Program-made: the position numbers and the translations under genes | In this document: positions 1-8,732 of the stretch, piece after piece | How positions within the stretch are numbered: the stretch's first letter is position 1 | Layout: every line of letters begins with the position of its first letter | Notes under the pieces: generated by a model | Told to the model about the DNA's origin: nothing | Database searches by the model: none | Seen by the model: only the letters and a program-made list of their open reading frames with translations | Source: Beroe ovata | Lineage: Eukaryota > Ctenophora > Nuda > Beroida > Beroidae | Length of the DNA: 12,815 bases | Direction of reading: 5' to 3' | Assembly: GCA_946803715.1 (NCBI GenBank) | Contig: CAMPET010000427.1 | Coordinates: 1-12,815 of the forward strand

Positions 1-190
1 ATATTACGTAATGAACTGAGGGGCTTTTGAATTATCACGCTGCATGTCACAATAAACTCATATACTTTCCAGGGCTGCCTTTTCATTACGTGATATATGA
101 CAGATCAAATACATCAAACGAAACAAAATACGAAAAATTGATAGAATAAATAGATCCAGTATTTCAATAGGGTAAGCTTTAGTCGTATTC
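1..190. repeat. Diverged older copy of the 625-815 repeat
   Basis: Bases 1-96 match 625-720 with a few substitutions, and similarity runs on to about base 180. Relative to the later copies this one lacks about 11 bases after the 'aaacgaaacaa' segment. It starts exactly at the window edge, so its left boundary is unknown. The first 96 bases carry the same terminal inverted repeat as the other copies, with one change in the right arm (cgtgatat instead of cgtaatat). Confidence 0.8.
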
Positions 191-418
191 ATCTGAGAAT
201 ATCGACAAACATTCGACCCCTCCCAAATATAAAATACAGTAAAGAGATTTATGAAACTCAAAAAACAAAACAAACAATTCATAAAAATATACGAAATTAA
301 CAGTCGAGAATGGTATTTTGTTGGGGAAGGGTTCCAAATTTTCACTTTAAGCATCGTATATCATTGTTCATTGATCTTATAAAAACTTTTGGTTCGTGCA
401 GATCCAAAGCAGATGCCT
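191..418. other. AT-rich stretch without a recognisable gene
   Basis: No exon with splice signals, no RNA gene and no repeat was recognised between the first repeat copy and the start of the tandem duplication. The 98-codon minus-strand frame covering 58-354 is hydrophobic, low in complexity and overlaps repeat sequence, so it is not called. Confidence 0.5.
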
Positions 419-624
419 TAGTTTTCAGGAAATGAGCTTTGAGATTTGTGACCCTGTTCCAAGAATAACATTCTCCAACATTAGAACAACCCAAAAATCC
501 AATGAATTTCATATCATGATGTTGACAAATTGAGCAAAATAACAGTATATTCTAATGACTGATACAGTATAAAATGGAGAATTTCAAGACACATCGGTCC
601 CATTCTCAATGGAGGACTGTTCAC

Positions 625-720
625 ATATTACGTAATGAACTGAGGGGCTTTTGAATTATCACGCTGCATGTTACAATAAACTCACATACTTTCCAGGGCT
701 GCCTTTTCATTACGTAATAT
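625..720. mobile_element. 96-bp inverted-repeat unit, possible MITE (also at 1648-1743 and 1-96)
   Basis: The ends are perfect 15-bp inverted repeats: ATATTACGTAATGAA at 625-639 and its complement at 706-720. The repeat can be extended to about 19 bp with one mismatch. No target-site duplication is clear. Similarity among the copies also continues past the right end, so the inverted repeat may be a part of a larger repeat and not an independent element. Confidence 0.45.
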
Positions 721-899
721 ATGACAGATCAAATACATCAAACGAAACAACATAATATAAAATACGAAAAACTGATGAAATAAATACTTCCAGTACTTCA
801 ATAGGGTCAGCTATACTTATAGTCTTCCAAAAATCTCATGAGGAGACCAAACAAGCGGATTAACGCCGTTTCGTCTATTGACGTCGTCCTCCTCCGCAG

Positions 900-930
900 T
901 GACGCAGCAACATGCACTTCTGCTGCGTCA
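900..930. repeat. Short hairpin TGACGCAGCA/TGCTGCGTCA
   Basis: Perfect 10-bp arms at 900-909 and 921-930 enclose an 11-base loop. It is repeated in copy B at 1923-1953. A CRE-like TGACGTC lies just upstream (about 879). Its function is unknown. Confidence 0.6.
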
Positions 931-1441
931 AGGTAACATGGAACTGAAGATAAGCAAATTTGGTTACAAGATTGGATGCAAAGTATAATCTGGTAGACTA
1001 TTTACCACGTCGAGAACTACCTAAATCAAGATTTTCCCGTTGTCAGCAAGTATGGTACCTGGATGTTTCGGCATTGATGTCTTGGACTCTGGGGTAGGTA
1101 GGACGAACTTCTTCACTCCTTAAAGTAGGATGTATTTAATAAATAGCTATACGAAGATTTAATTGAGTCAACTTTCAAAAAATTGGGTGATGAAATGAAA
1201 AATTACGTGGCTCATTGCGAGTATCCTTCGGTGTCTTCCCTGTCAGTTGTGGCCCTGGTGACACTTCCACAGGCTTCGCCAGTCTCACTACTGATTTTCG
1301 ATGACCTTCAAGAAGATGTGTATTAGGGATCATCCATGGTGGATGAGAACAGTTCAATGATCATATGTACACGACCATATTATGCGCATATGTACAATTA
1401 CAAATCTACAGTGTACGCTAAAGAGTGCATTGGGTTATCTN

Positions 1442-2463
1442 TAGTTTTCAGGAAATGAGCTTTGAGATTTGTGACCCTGTTCCAAGAATAACATTCTCCA
1501 ACATTAGAACAACCCAAAAATCCAATGAATTTCATATCATGATGTTGACAAATTGAGCAAAATAACAGTATATTCTAATGACTGATACAGTATAAAATGG
1601 AGAATTTCAAGACACATCGGTCCCATTCTCAATGGAGGACTGTTCACATATTACGTAATGAACTGAGGGGCTTTTGAATTATCACGCTGCATGTTACAAT
1701 AAACTCACATACTTTCCAGGGCTGCCTTTTCATTACGTAATATATGACAGATCAAATACATCAAACGAAACAACATAATATAAAATACGAAAAACTGATG
1801 AAATAAATACTTCCAGTACTTCAATAGGGTCAGCTATACTTATAGTCTTCCAAAAATCTCATGAGGAGACCAAACAAGCGGATTAACGCCGTTTCGTCTA
1901 TTGACGTCGTCCTCCTCCGCAGTGACGCAGCAACATGCACTTCTGCTGCGTCAAGGTAACATGGAACTGAAGATAAGCAAATTTGGTTACAAGATTGGAT
2001 GCAAAGTATAATCTGGTAGACTATTTACCACGTCGAGAACTACCTAAATCAAGATTTTCCCGTTGTCAGCAAGTATGGTACCTGGATGTTTCGGCATTGA
2101 TGTCTTGGACTCTGGGGTAGGTAGGACGAACTTCTTCACTCCTTAAAGTAGGATGTATTTAATAAATAGCTATACGAAGATTTAATTGAGTCAACTTTCA
2201 AAAAATTGGGTGATGAAATGAAAAATTACGTGGCTCATTGCGAGTATCCTTCGGTGTCTTCCCTGTCAGTTGTGGCCCTGGTGACACTTCCACAGGCTTC
2301 GCCAGTCTCACTACTGATTTTCGATGACCTTCAAGAAGATGTGTATTAGGGATCATCCATGGTGGATGAGAACAGTTCAATGATCATATGTACACGACCA
2401 TATTATGCGCATATGTACAATTACAAATCTACAGTGTACGCTAAAGAGTGCATTGGGTTATCT
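1442..2463. repeat. Tandem duplication, copy B (1022 bp)
   Basis: Second copy of the 419-1440 block. After 2463 the sequence continues uniquely (ttcaatgaactgg), and before 419 it is unique as well. Removing either copy together with the N would therefore leave one continuous sequence. The 60-codon minus-strand frame is repeated at 2198-2380. Confidence 0.95.
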
Positions 2464-2727
2464 TTCAATGAACTGGTATAGATAAGGGGTGGTTCCCATC
2501 GTATGTAGTTGTAATAACATATCCCTCTCATGTAATTAAGACCACTTCATGTAATATCTAGATCAGTCCATGTGGTCCATATAACATTAATTCATGTCGG
2601 TAAACGAGTCAAAAGGTGCTCGTAGTAGAGAGGGCGGGGTAGATGGAACCCAGGCGTTAATTGGAGTCGCCGGTCACTATCTTAAGCTGAAAAGAGTGTA
2701 TGCTAAAGCAGGAAAACTACCTGGTAT
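2464..2727. other. Spacer downstream of the MADF-like gene
   Basis: No gene, clear terminal repeat or poly(A) signal was recognised between the duplicated block and the stop codon of the minus-strand gene. The plus-strand 61-codon frame at 2594-2779 overlaps the last exon of that gene antisense and has no recognisable content. Confidence 0.4.
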
Positions 2728-3802
2728 CTACATACTTTTCGGTGTAGTGTTTGAAACTGTCTTGTCTGGGCAGTGCTGATCAAACTGGGGATTAAAAAAT
2801 TTCAGAACTTCATTCTCATTCATTTTATATTCATTACTATATAGCATTACTGTATACTGTATAGTCAATTCGGTTTTCTATCAATATTGGACTCACAGCT
2901 TCTCCGAGGAGTTTCCCGAAACCAAAGTTGTTCCCAGACACTCCTTTCTTAAACCACGCATCGTAGTTTTTCTTCCAAGTTCCATAGAAACCAAAGGTAA
3001 AGAAATCTTGATTTCCGGTTTCTTCAACCTTTTGCAATTGCTCGTGTACAGATTTACACGTTTGGTTGAATCTCCTCCTCAGTTCCGTGACTGCGCAATA
3101 GAGTAAAGTATCAATAGCTAAGATGATTTTTTGTTGCAGTTCTCAGTACGTAATTCATCAACGTAGATCAATATCATTGACCAAATCAATGTCATAAAAC
3201 TAAAAATAGTTGACTCACATGGTGCAGCGCTGTATTTGGTGATGAGGTAGTGCAGCTGGTGCTCCTTGACACACCCATTCTGCACTGCCTCCTGCTCTTT
3301 CCTCTTTATGGATGACACTATTTCCTCTGCCTCTCTCTTCTTTTTCTTACAGGTTCCATTCTGCATGCACCGGTAGTGCGTGTCTGTTATGATTACTTAC
3401 ATTATACATCAAGTTATTATGATTGAAATCGGTCAATAGATTGGGATATTCTCTAGATTTCTTACACAGTAGTCATGATCGCGAATCAGTGAATTTTGGC
3501 CCGTGATGATCTATGATAAGAATTAGATTTCTCAGGAACACGAACACGAGCTTACCAGTGCGGTCATAAAAGACAGGGTACTGTCTGAAGCTTTGCACAA
3601 GTATGAGATGGTGGAAGGGTTCCAGAGTTACCCTTTGATTTGATGCTTGATTTGTGGAGGAGCCTTGCTCATCTTTGTAGCTGAAGGCCAATACCGAGCT
3701 ATTACTGGAAGCTTTGGAGGGTCTTTTAATAGCTGGCTGGTAGCTGATATCCGTTTTCCTCCTCTTGGTGTTCACAATTTTCATTGTTGTGTGGTCCGAC
3801 AT
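2728..3802 (-). CDS. MADF-like 220-residue protein, candidate Harbinger partner protein (4 exons)
   Basis: Exons in transcript order are 3802-3556, 3383-3219, 3090-2897 and 2784-2728. The donors are GTAAGC, GTGAGT and GTGAGT; the acceptors are ACAG, GCAG and CCAG. All phases agree, and the total of 663 nt gives 220 residues plus a stop. Residues 1-60 are basic and serine-rich (TKRRKTD). They are followed by LILVQSFRQYPVFYDRTDTHYR, split over intron 1, which fits the start of a MADF domain (LI..V...P.LYD.....Y). A charged KKKKREAEE helix follows, then ELRRRF, and an aromatic C-terminal part (FGFYGTW, FGFGKLLGEA). The usual MADF tryptophan is not obvious, so the domain call is tentative. The start lies 331 bases downstream of the transposase stop on the same strand. 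PIF/Harbinger elements commonly encode a Myb/SANT- or MADF-type DNA-binding partner, and the position suggests that role here. The gene structure is firmer than the function. Confidence 0.6.
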
Positions 3803-4022
3803 ATCTAAATATTCTTTGGGTAAGTTCTTTGTTATCGTACGAGTTCAGATATGATGAGCAATATTGAGAAAAAAGATTTAGATAATATTGAGATAAAAAA
3901 CAGTGTTTTTTCGAGAAATTGAACGCCCAAACTGTAAACACTGATTCAGTCAATCAAGCTACATAAAAGTGGAATTGCAAATCAAACACCGGTACAGAAG
4001 AGAGAAAGGAGTACGATAGAGG

Positions 4023-4030
4023 TTTAAATA
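4023..4030 (-). promoter_or_regulatory. Possible TATA box (TATTTAAA) for the MADF-like gene
   Basis: TATTTAAA on the minus strand lies about 220 bases upstream of the ATG at 3802, inside the 331-bp gap after the transposase. No strong initiator was confirmed, so this is only a candidate. Confidence 0.25.
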
Positions 4031-4132
4031 GAAATTACGATTGAGTTGTCATAAAACTTGAAAGTGAACAGTTTGTTCCTTTGTTCCTTTTCAAAACATT
4101 ATCAGGACAAAATACAAATTACGGTGCTGTAA

Positions 4133-7100
4133 TCAAATAACGCGGCCTATGTTATCCTTATGATAAAAGTAGTCTTTCAATGAGTCTCTGAGTTCTATTC
4201 CTGACATTTTCTCTTGGACTTCGTCATCCTCTTCTCCTTCAAATAGACGTCTTCTTCTTCTCCCTATTACACAGAGCCTGAAAAATGGAGGATAAACATA
4301 ACAAGGCAGACAACTTGCAAAGAAAAAGGCAATACTGAAGAACAATTGCTTTGGCTTACTCTTCTTCATCGTCCTCTCTGGTGGCTCGGAGAAAGTTGTG
4401 GAGGTAGCAACAAGTACGGACAATCAGAGTGGCTGTGTCCTGATGCCCAGTTACCTGTTTGAGTACTCCAAACCGACTTGCAAGGTGCCCGAAGACACAT
4501 TCGACGCATATGCGGGCCCTGGAAATGACATATAAAAATGATAATTGACTGAGTAGGATGGATTGCATGTCACATACATATATATATAGACTTTATTCTT
4601 TCGAATTTTTCAGACTACGACCAGGACATGACAAAGTCAGATCTATAGGTCGGAACCACGCCCATTTTCTTCCCGTGGCTGCAGTTTTTTGCGTTTAGAT
4701 TACGTTCACTCAAAATCATATCATTGGAAACAGAGCATGAGCGTTAAGATCACGTTCAGTCAAAATATCGAAAACAGAGTAGGTCCTAGGGCGAAGCCCC
4801 CAGATGCCACACGTTTTGACCGACGATAAACTTTCGACCGAGTATTCAATCGCGGCCGAAGATTGCCTTTTTTATATTCCTGACAAACTTATCCTCGCTC
4901 TGGAAATTATCCTCCATATGAAAATAGGTTCCATCTTTAATGGAGGATTGTTAATGAAATTATGGTCTCCCACTCACGTACCTCGAAAGTCTGTAATTGA
5001 AGTACACCTTATCATCAGAAAGGTCCTCTCCAGAGAACGGGTGAAGAATATTCTCTCCAATTGAAAAACCTGCGTCAGCTGCTAAAAAGTAGCCAAATTT
5101 TTTGCCCTGAAGAAGACGTAGGTTTATTCAACATTAACTCCACTAGAAACAGACAGTTCATAGAAAAAATTCAGTGATAAGAATCAAGGATACCCACAGT
5201 TGGATCTTTGGGCAACGGCTCTGGCTGAGGTAGATCAAGACTATTGTTTCTGACCATTTCTCCCAGTCTATCTTCATTGAACACCCCGCCGTCGGATCGT
5301 ATACCAGGCGCTCCGACATTAAAATGGAGTATCCTGTATATTCAAAAAAAATCGTTTGTTACGGAAATCAATAGCTGTATAAGAAAATTACTCTTTGACA
5401 TTTGCAATAATATCATCTGTTTTTACAAATGCGAGGGAGACAAAACCTGTATTTGTAATCCACAACAGCCAGAAGAATAACTGAATTGAACTTTTTGTAG
5501 TTCCAGTTCATCGAGCCCATGTTCGGAAACTTCCTCACCCGAATATGCATCCCATCAACACAGCCTGAATTTTTTTCATAAGCTACCGCTTTTTCTCTAC
5601 CGCAAAATTTATCATCTGTAGAGTATTTTCATGTCATAAATGTAGCTTTTGACTTACCAATACAGTGGGGTAACTGCCATCTCTTTTCAAAACCTTCTGC
5701 AACCCTCTTCCATTCTGTTGCAGTTTCTGGCATGAAGTTATGTTGACTTGCCACATACTGACATATAGCTTGACCAACCTACAGACAATTTGGGCATTCA
5801 TAGTTATTATGGCACGGGTACCAAATGTTTTCGAAAATGATTAAATTCATTTTCTGTTTTTTGTGACCTTTTTGATGACACGGGGCAGAGTCCATCTGCT
5901 CACAAGCCACTGGGTGGTTGCATAATGCATTGACAAACCTCCACGTAGGAAGCTGAAAAAAAGGTAGTTTTTGCTTCTAACTGATTATCAATAATTAATA
6001 TCATTGAGTTAGAGTAATGCATTTTGTAGAGGCTGCATGAGAGATCAATGATTCCGAATTTCTGTCAACACATAGATACAACAAAATGAAACAGCCCTTG
6101 TTGAGCTGTTTCATCAATGCATTGACAGTTATTCAGATTCTTGAGGGTTGATTTCACTCTTCATGCTAGCTAGACCAGGGTACCTCAGTGTCATAATCAG
6201 CATTTCTTTGGCAGACAAAGAATCTTTTCTTGCACGTGGCTTTGGGGCAATTTGTTCCTTTATACCATTGTACAATGTAAACAGCTCATTGAACTTCAAT
6301 CCAGTAAAATTCCTGTAAATGAAGCATTCAATACACTGAAGTTGTGTGTACATATCTGCCACAAGTTACCATATTGCAACATAGTAGTATGGCGGATCAG
6401 AAGGCTCACCCGGAATTTTATCTCTGAAAAATATAATTTGACCCTTCTGATCCAATTGGATTATAATTTGACCCTTCTGATCCAATTGGATTTCAGTGAT
6501 CCACCTGATCCACCTCAGGTGGATCAGGAGGATCATCGACTTTGACTTGACCCCAGAGAAGCGCCACGTGGATCATTAGGATCACCTAAGATGAACCCTG
6601 TGATCCACGTGTGGATCAGGAGGGTCACACGGAAAAATAGAATTCGACCCTTCTGATCCATACACGTGGATCACCAAGCTCACCTTAGGTGACCCTTCTG
6701 ATCCACGTTGCGCTTCCCTGGGGTCAAATTGGATCAGAAGGGTCACCTAAGATGAACCCTGTGATCCACGTGTGGATCAGAAATGTCAAATTATATTTTT
6801 CAGAGATAACATTCCGGGTGAGCCTTCTGATCTGCCATATAGTAGTCAGAAATGCAAGTTCTGATAAATCTTTGGTGCCTACACCCTACTCTTGTTATAC
6901 TCACGTTAGATCCTCATCTGTTCCATGAGTGAGGAGGTGTGAAACAAAGTTCTTAAAGGCCCCAAGTTTTTTCCGGCCTTGCAGTACAATTGAGATGGGT
7001 GATCTGAAAAAAAAATCATTCTTGGAAAAAAGTAGGTATTACCTACAATTCCAATATACTGGTACAATTGGTGACCAGGAAATTGTTTCTTATTAAAAAA

Positions 7101-7232
7101 ATGAACTAGTTCTAACCGTTTTCTGCATTGCTGTGCAGTAAATGCCAACAAATTTCTATGAACTAAATTCCTGTAAAAAAGGAAAAGGTGTCTTGCTAGC
7201 TCTACTTTTCTAAACTTTGAGAGTGCAGCCAT
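4133..7232 (-). CDS. PIF/Harbinger (HARBI1-type) DDE transposase, about 410 residues, 10 exons
   Basis: Exons in order are 7232-7117, 7003-6905, 6312-6184, 5952-5868, 5778-5658, 5564-5447, 5333-5198, 5106-4982, 4518-4360 and 4277-4133. Every junction is GT-AG and in phase, and the sum is 1233 nt. Family landmarks in order are SPISIVLQGRKKLGAF (N-terminal), SLSAKEMLIMTLR, TEWKRVAEGFEKRWQLPHCI, then CVDGMHIR (D187), NWNYKKFNSVILLAVVDY, GAPGIRSDGGVF (D237), FGYFLAADAGF (D279), FNYRLSRARICVECVFG (E316), CCYLHNFL and a C-terminal LRDSLKDYF. The RNase H-like acidic residues are therefore all present and no stop interrupts the frame. It would cut and rejoin element ends in the nucleus. The first exon is the weak point: its donor is only CG|GTTAGA. 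An alternative start at 7263-7247 spliced to 7170-7117 also keeps phase. This may be an active transposon copy or a domesticated gene. Confidence 0.88.
4691..4778. repeat. Two imperfect direct repeats in transposase intron 8
   Basis: Segments 4691-4735 and 4741-4778 share the pattern gcgtt.agat.acgttca.tcaaaat followed by gaaacagag, with small indels. The 463-bp intron that holds them (4519-4981) is much longer than most introns of this gene, so it may have taken in a repeat fragment. Confidence 0.5.
6086..6114. repeat. Small hairpin in transposase intron 3
   Basis: ATGAAACAGC at 6086-6095 pairs perfectly with GCTGTTTCAT at 6105-6114 across a 9-base loop. It lies inside the intron 5953-6183. 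No function is evident. Confidence 0.5.
6432..6491. repeat. 30-bp tandem repeat inside the MITE
   Basis: Two adjacent 30-bp units, 6432-6461 and 6462-6491, share taatttgacccttctgatcc and the following bases. The first unit overlaps the inner edge of the left terminal repeat. Confidence 0.85.
6582..6780. repeat. 38-bp direct repeat pair inside the MITE
   Basis: 6582-6619 and 6743-6780 are identical over 38 bases (beginning tcacctaagatgaaccctg). They contain the near-palindrome TGATCCAC-gt-GTGGATCA. The segment between them also holds inverted copies of neighbouring parts, so the whole element folds back on itself. Confidence 0.85.
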
Positions 7233-7242
7233 CAGCAACTTC

Positions 7243-7263
7243 TTACTTCATGGAGTTTCTCAT
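7243..7263 (-). other. Short upstream frame or alternative first exon of the transposase
   Basis: ATG at 7263 opens a six-codon frame ending TAA at 7243, upstream of the ATG at 7232. The same bases can instead form a first exon, 7263-7247, with a good GTAAGA donor. It would join to an acceptor after a pyrimidine-rich run (ttttttacag, exon from 7170) in the correct phase. The intron would be 76 nt, a usual size in this window. I cannot decide between the two readings. Confidence 0.4.
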
Positions 7264-7294
7264 ACTATAATGGAAAACCTCTTCATAATACCTA

Positions 7295-7302
7295 CTTTAT
7301 AT
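7295..7302 (-). promoter_or_regulatory. Possible TATA box (ATATAAAG) for the transposase gene
   Basis: ATATAAAG on the minus strand lies 63 bases upstream of the ATG at 7232 and 32 bases upstream of the ATG at 7263. This spacing is reasonable for a TATA box with a short leader, but no transcript data are available. Confidence 0.35.
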
Positions 7303-8147
7303 GTTACAGCATTAAACCTTACATTGAAATCAAGTTTCCTGACATTAATTCAAATTGATATCACATCATCATTACTATTTACTCTCATCACAATTATGTC
7401 ACATACATACAGTTTGCAATCGAAATACAAATTATAGGTGTAGACATAACAACATTAGGGCCAAGGACATGTTCAAATCATAACTTGATATTATTCAGCA
7501 TGAACTTGTTACTATTTAATATCTCTAGAACCCTTTTTTTTTCAGTGGAATTTAAGCTTGAAACTAGAGCAGTTGCAATTCCTGGTAGTGAAAAGCAATG
7601 GGTGACGGAATTAACTTAAAGACTATTTTATAAGCCAAATGAAAGGAGGCATTGTGTGGTCATAGAGCATTCTTTGAAGAAGAATAGAATAAATAATGGT
7701 ATTGAACCATCACAATAATCAAATGTTGTAATGAAAACTTTAACCCAGTTAAAAACACCACCCATGGTGGCTAAGGTATCCAGTTAACACAATTAAGTTT
7801 TGATATTTGAAATTAGATGTTGAAATTGCAAATTGATAGAGCATTGTGCAGACAATGAATTTATGGTTTGCTTGAAACTTGATTATTTGCTTCACTTGGA
7901 ACAATTTTTTGCTTAGACCACATTTAAATTATCCAGTTTTTTAGCGTGCAAAAGAAACAGATATAAATAAATAAATAAATATTTTGATACACATCAACAC
8001 TGGCTACAACATATTTGCAATGATTCATTGCAGTGAACATAGGACAGATGACATCCGGCAATAATGCAATGTTTGTTTAATTTTGGTGTCAACCATTATG
8101 CACGTCATGCTATCATGCAGTTTTATGATGAATAGATAAAATATTAA
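7303..8147. other. AT-rich region upstream of the transposase, no gene seen
   Basis: No open frame with splice signals, RNA gene or inverted-repeat element was recognised. A short (AAAT)n tract runs from 7963 to 7980. If a complete Harbinger element is present, its right end should lie in or beyond this stretch, but I could not find a terminal repeat matching the left side. Confidence 0.45.
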
Positions 8148-8300
8148 TCACTGTTTTTTGCATTCTATTTGTGATCTGCAAATGTATTTTTGCTGCGCGC
8201 CGAGTTTGATCGCATGCGCCGTCTCTGCTAGTGCTTTGCAATAAGTGTCTGTGCCGCGCGCGGTATAGCAACGACGTGGGACTGTCNGTTCACCCCAGGG

Positions 8301-8330
8301 GACCCTCCTGATCCACGTTGCGCTTCCCTG
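8301..8330. mobile_element. Fragment related to the 450-bp MITE
   Basis: 29 of 30 bases match 6691-6720 inside the MITE (gaccctcctgatccacgttg onward), and a GTGGATCACGTGG follows. An N at 8287 lies just upstream, so the junction may be an assembly join. No terminal repeats are left. Confidence 0.75.
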
Positions 8331-8586
8331 TGGATCACGTGGTAAGATTAAGGCAATGGATTGAGTGAGAGCCCTCGGACAGGGTCTATCATCGATCGAC
8401 AAACAAATAACATAGTGCACTTGGTGGTCGGTGGATGATGAAAACGCCACAAAATAATAAAGTGCATCAAACTTATTATAAAATAACCTCATACTTATAT
8501 GTGTCAAACTTACTTGTGTTATGATAACCTCACATTTCAAAACAACTCGACGAAAATGCATGTAAATTAGGCAACAAGCCGGCGAC

Positions 8587-8718
8587 TCAATTAATGAGAT
8601 CATGACCAAGTACTGAATAGGGAAGAAACTCAGAAAAGTATGGGATTGACCGGGGCAATCCCATACTTTTCCGAGTTTCTTCCCTATACAGTATTTGGTC
8701 ATGATCTCATTAAATTGA
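8587..8718. repeat. Long hairpin, about 62-bp arms and 7-base loop
   Basis: 8587-8648 pairs with 8656-8718 apart from three mismatches and one single-base indel. The loop is accgggg (8649-8655). The arms include gagatcatgacca, gggaagaaact and aaagtatgggattg. No target duplication was found at the ends. It could be a foldback mini-element or a source of small RNA. The near-equal arms argue against chance. Confidence 0.85.
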
Positions 8719-8721
8719 AAG

Positions 8722-8732
8722 CCCCCCCCCCC
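8722..8732. repeat. Poly-C tract of 11 bases
   Basis: Eleven cytosines follow directly after the right arm of the hairpin. The exact length is sequencing-sensitive. Confidence 0.8.

Larger units (their letters stand above)
419..1440. repeat. Tandem duplication, copy A (1022 bp)
   Basis: This block reappears at a constant offset of 1023 bases (1442-2463) with no difference seen on reading both copies. It contains a 96-bp inverted-repeat unit (625-720), a 10-bp-arm hairpin (900-909 with 921-930) and a 60-codon minus-strand frame (1175-1357). The single N at 1441 sits exactly at the junction, which points to an assembly join as much as to a real recent duplication. Confidence 0.95.
6389..6838. 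mobile_element. 450-bp MITE with 54-bp terminal inverted repeats and 8-bp target duplication
   Basis: The ends 6389-6442 and 6785-6838 are inverted copies that agree at 52 of 54 positions and begin ATGGCGGATCAG or ATGGCAGATCAG. The element is flanked by ATAGTAGT on both sides (6381-6388 and 6839-6846). It has no coding capacity of its own. An 8-bp duplication is typical of hAT, P or Merlin elements, but the terminal bases do not show the hAT CAGNG form, so the superfamily stays open. It lies inside transposase intron 2 (6313-6904). Without the element and one duplication copy, that intron would be about 134 bp, similar to its neighbours. Confidence 0.9.

Noticed and set aside
2594-2779. Plus-strand 61-codon frame
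   Set aside because: It overlaps the last exon of the MADF-like gene antisense and has no recognised content.
4804-5064. Plus-strand 86-codon frame
   Set aside because: It is antisense to transposase exon 8 and intron 8.
6906-7238. 110-codon minus-strand frame as one exon
   Set aside because: It crosses a clear pyrimidine-tract acceptor (7004) in the wrong frame. The frame that continues the transposase is different after 7003.
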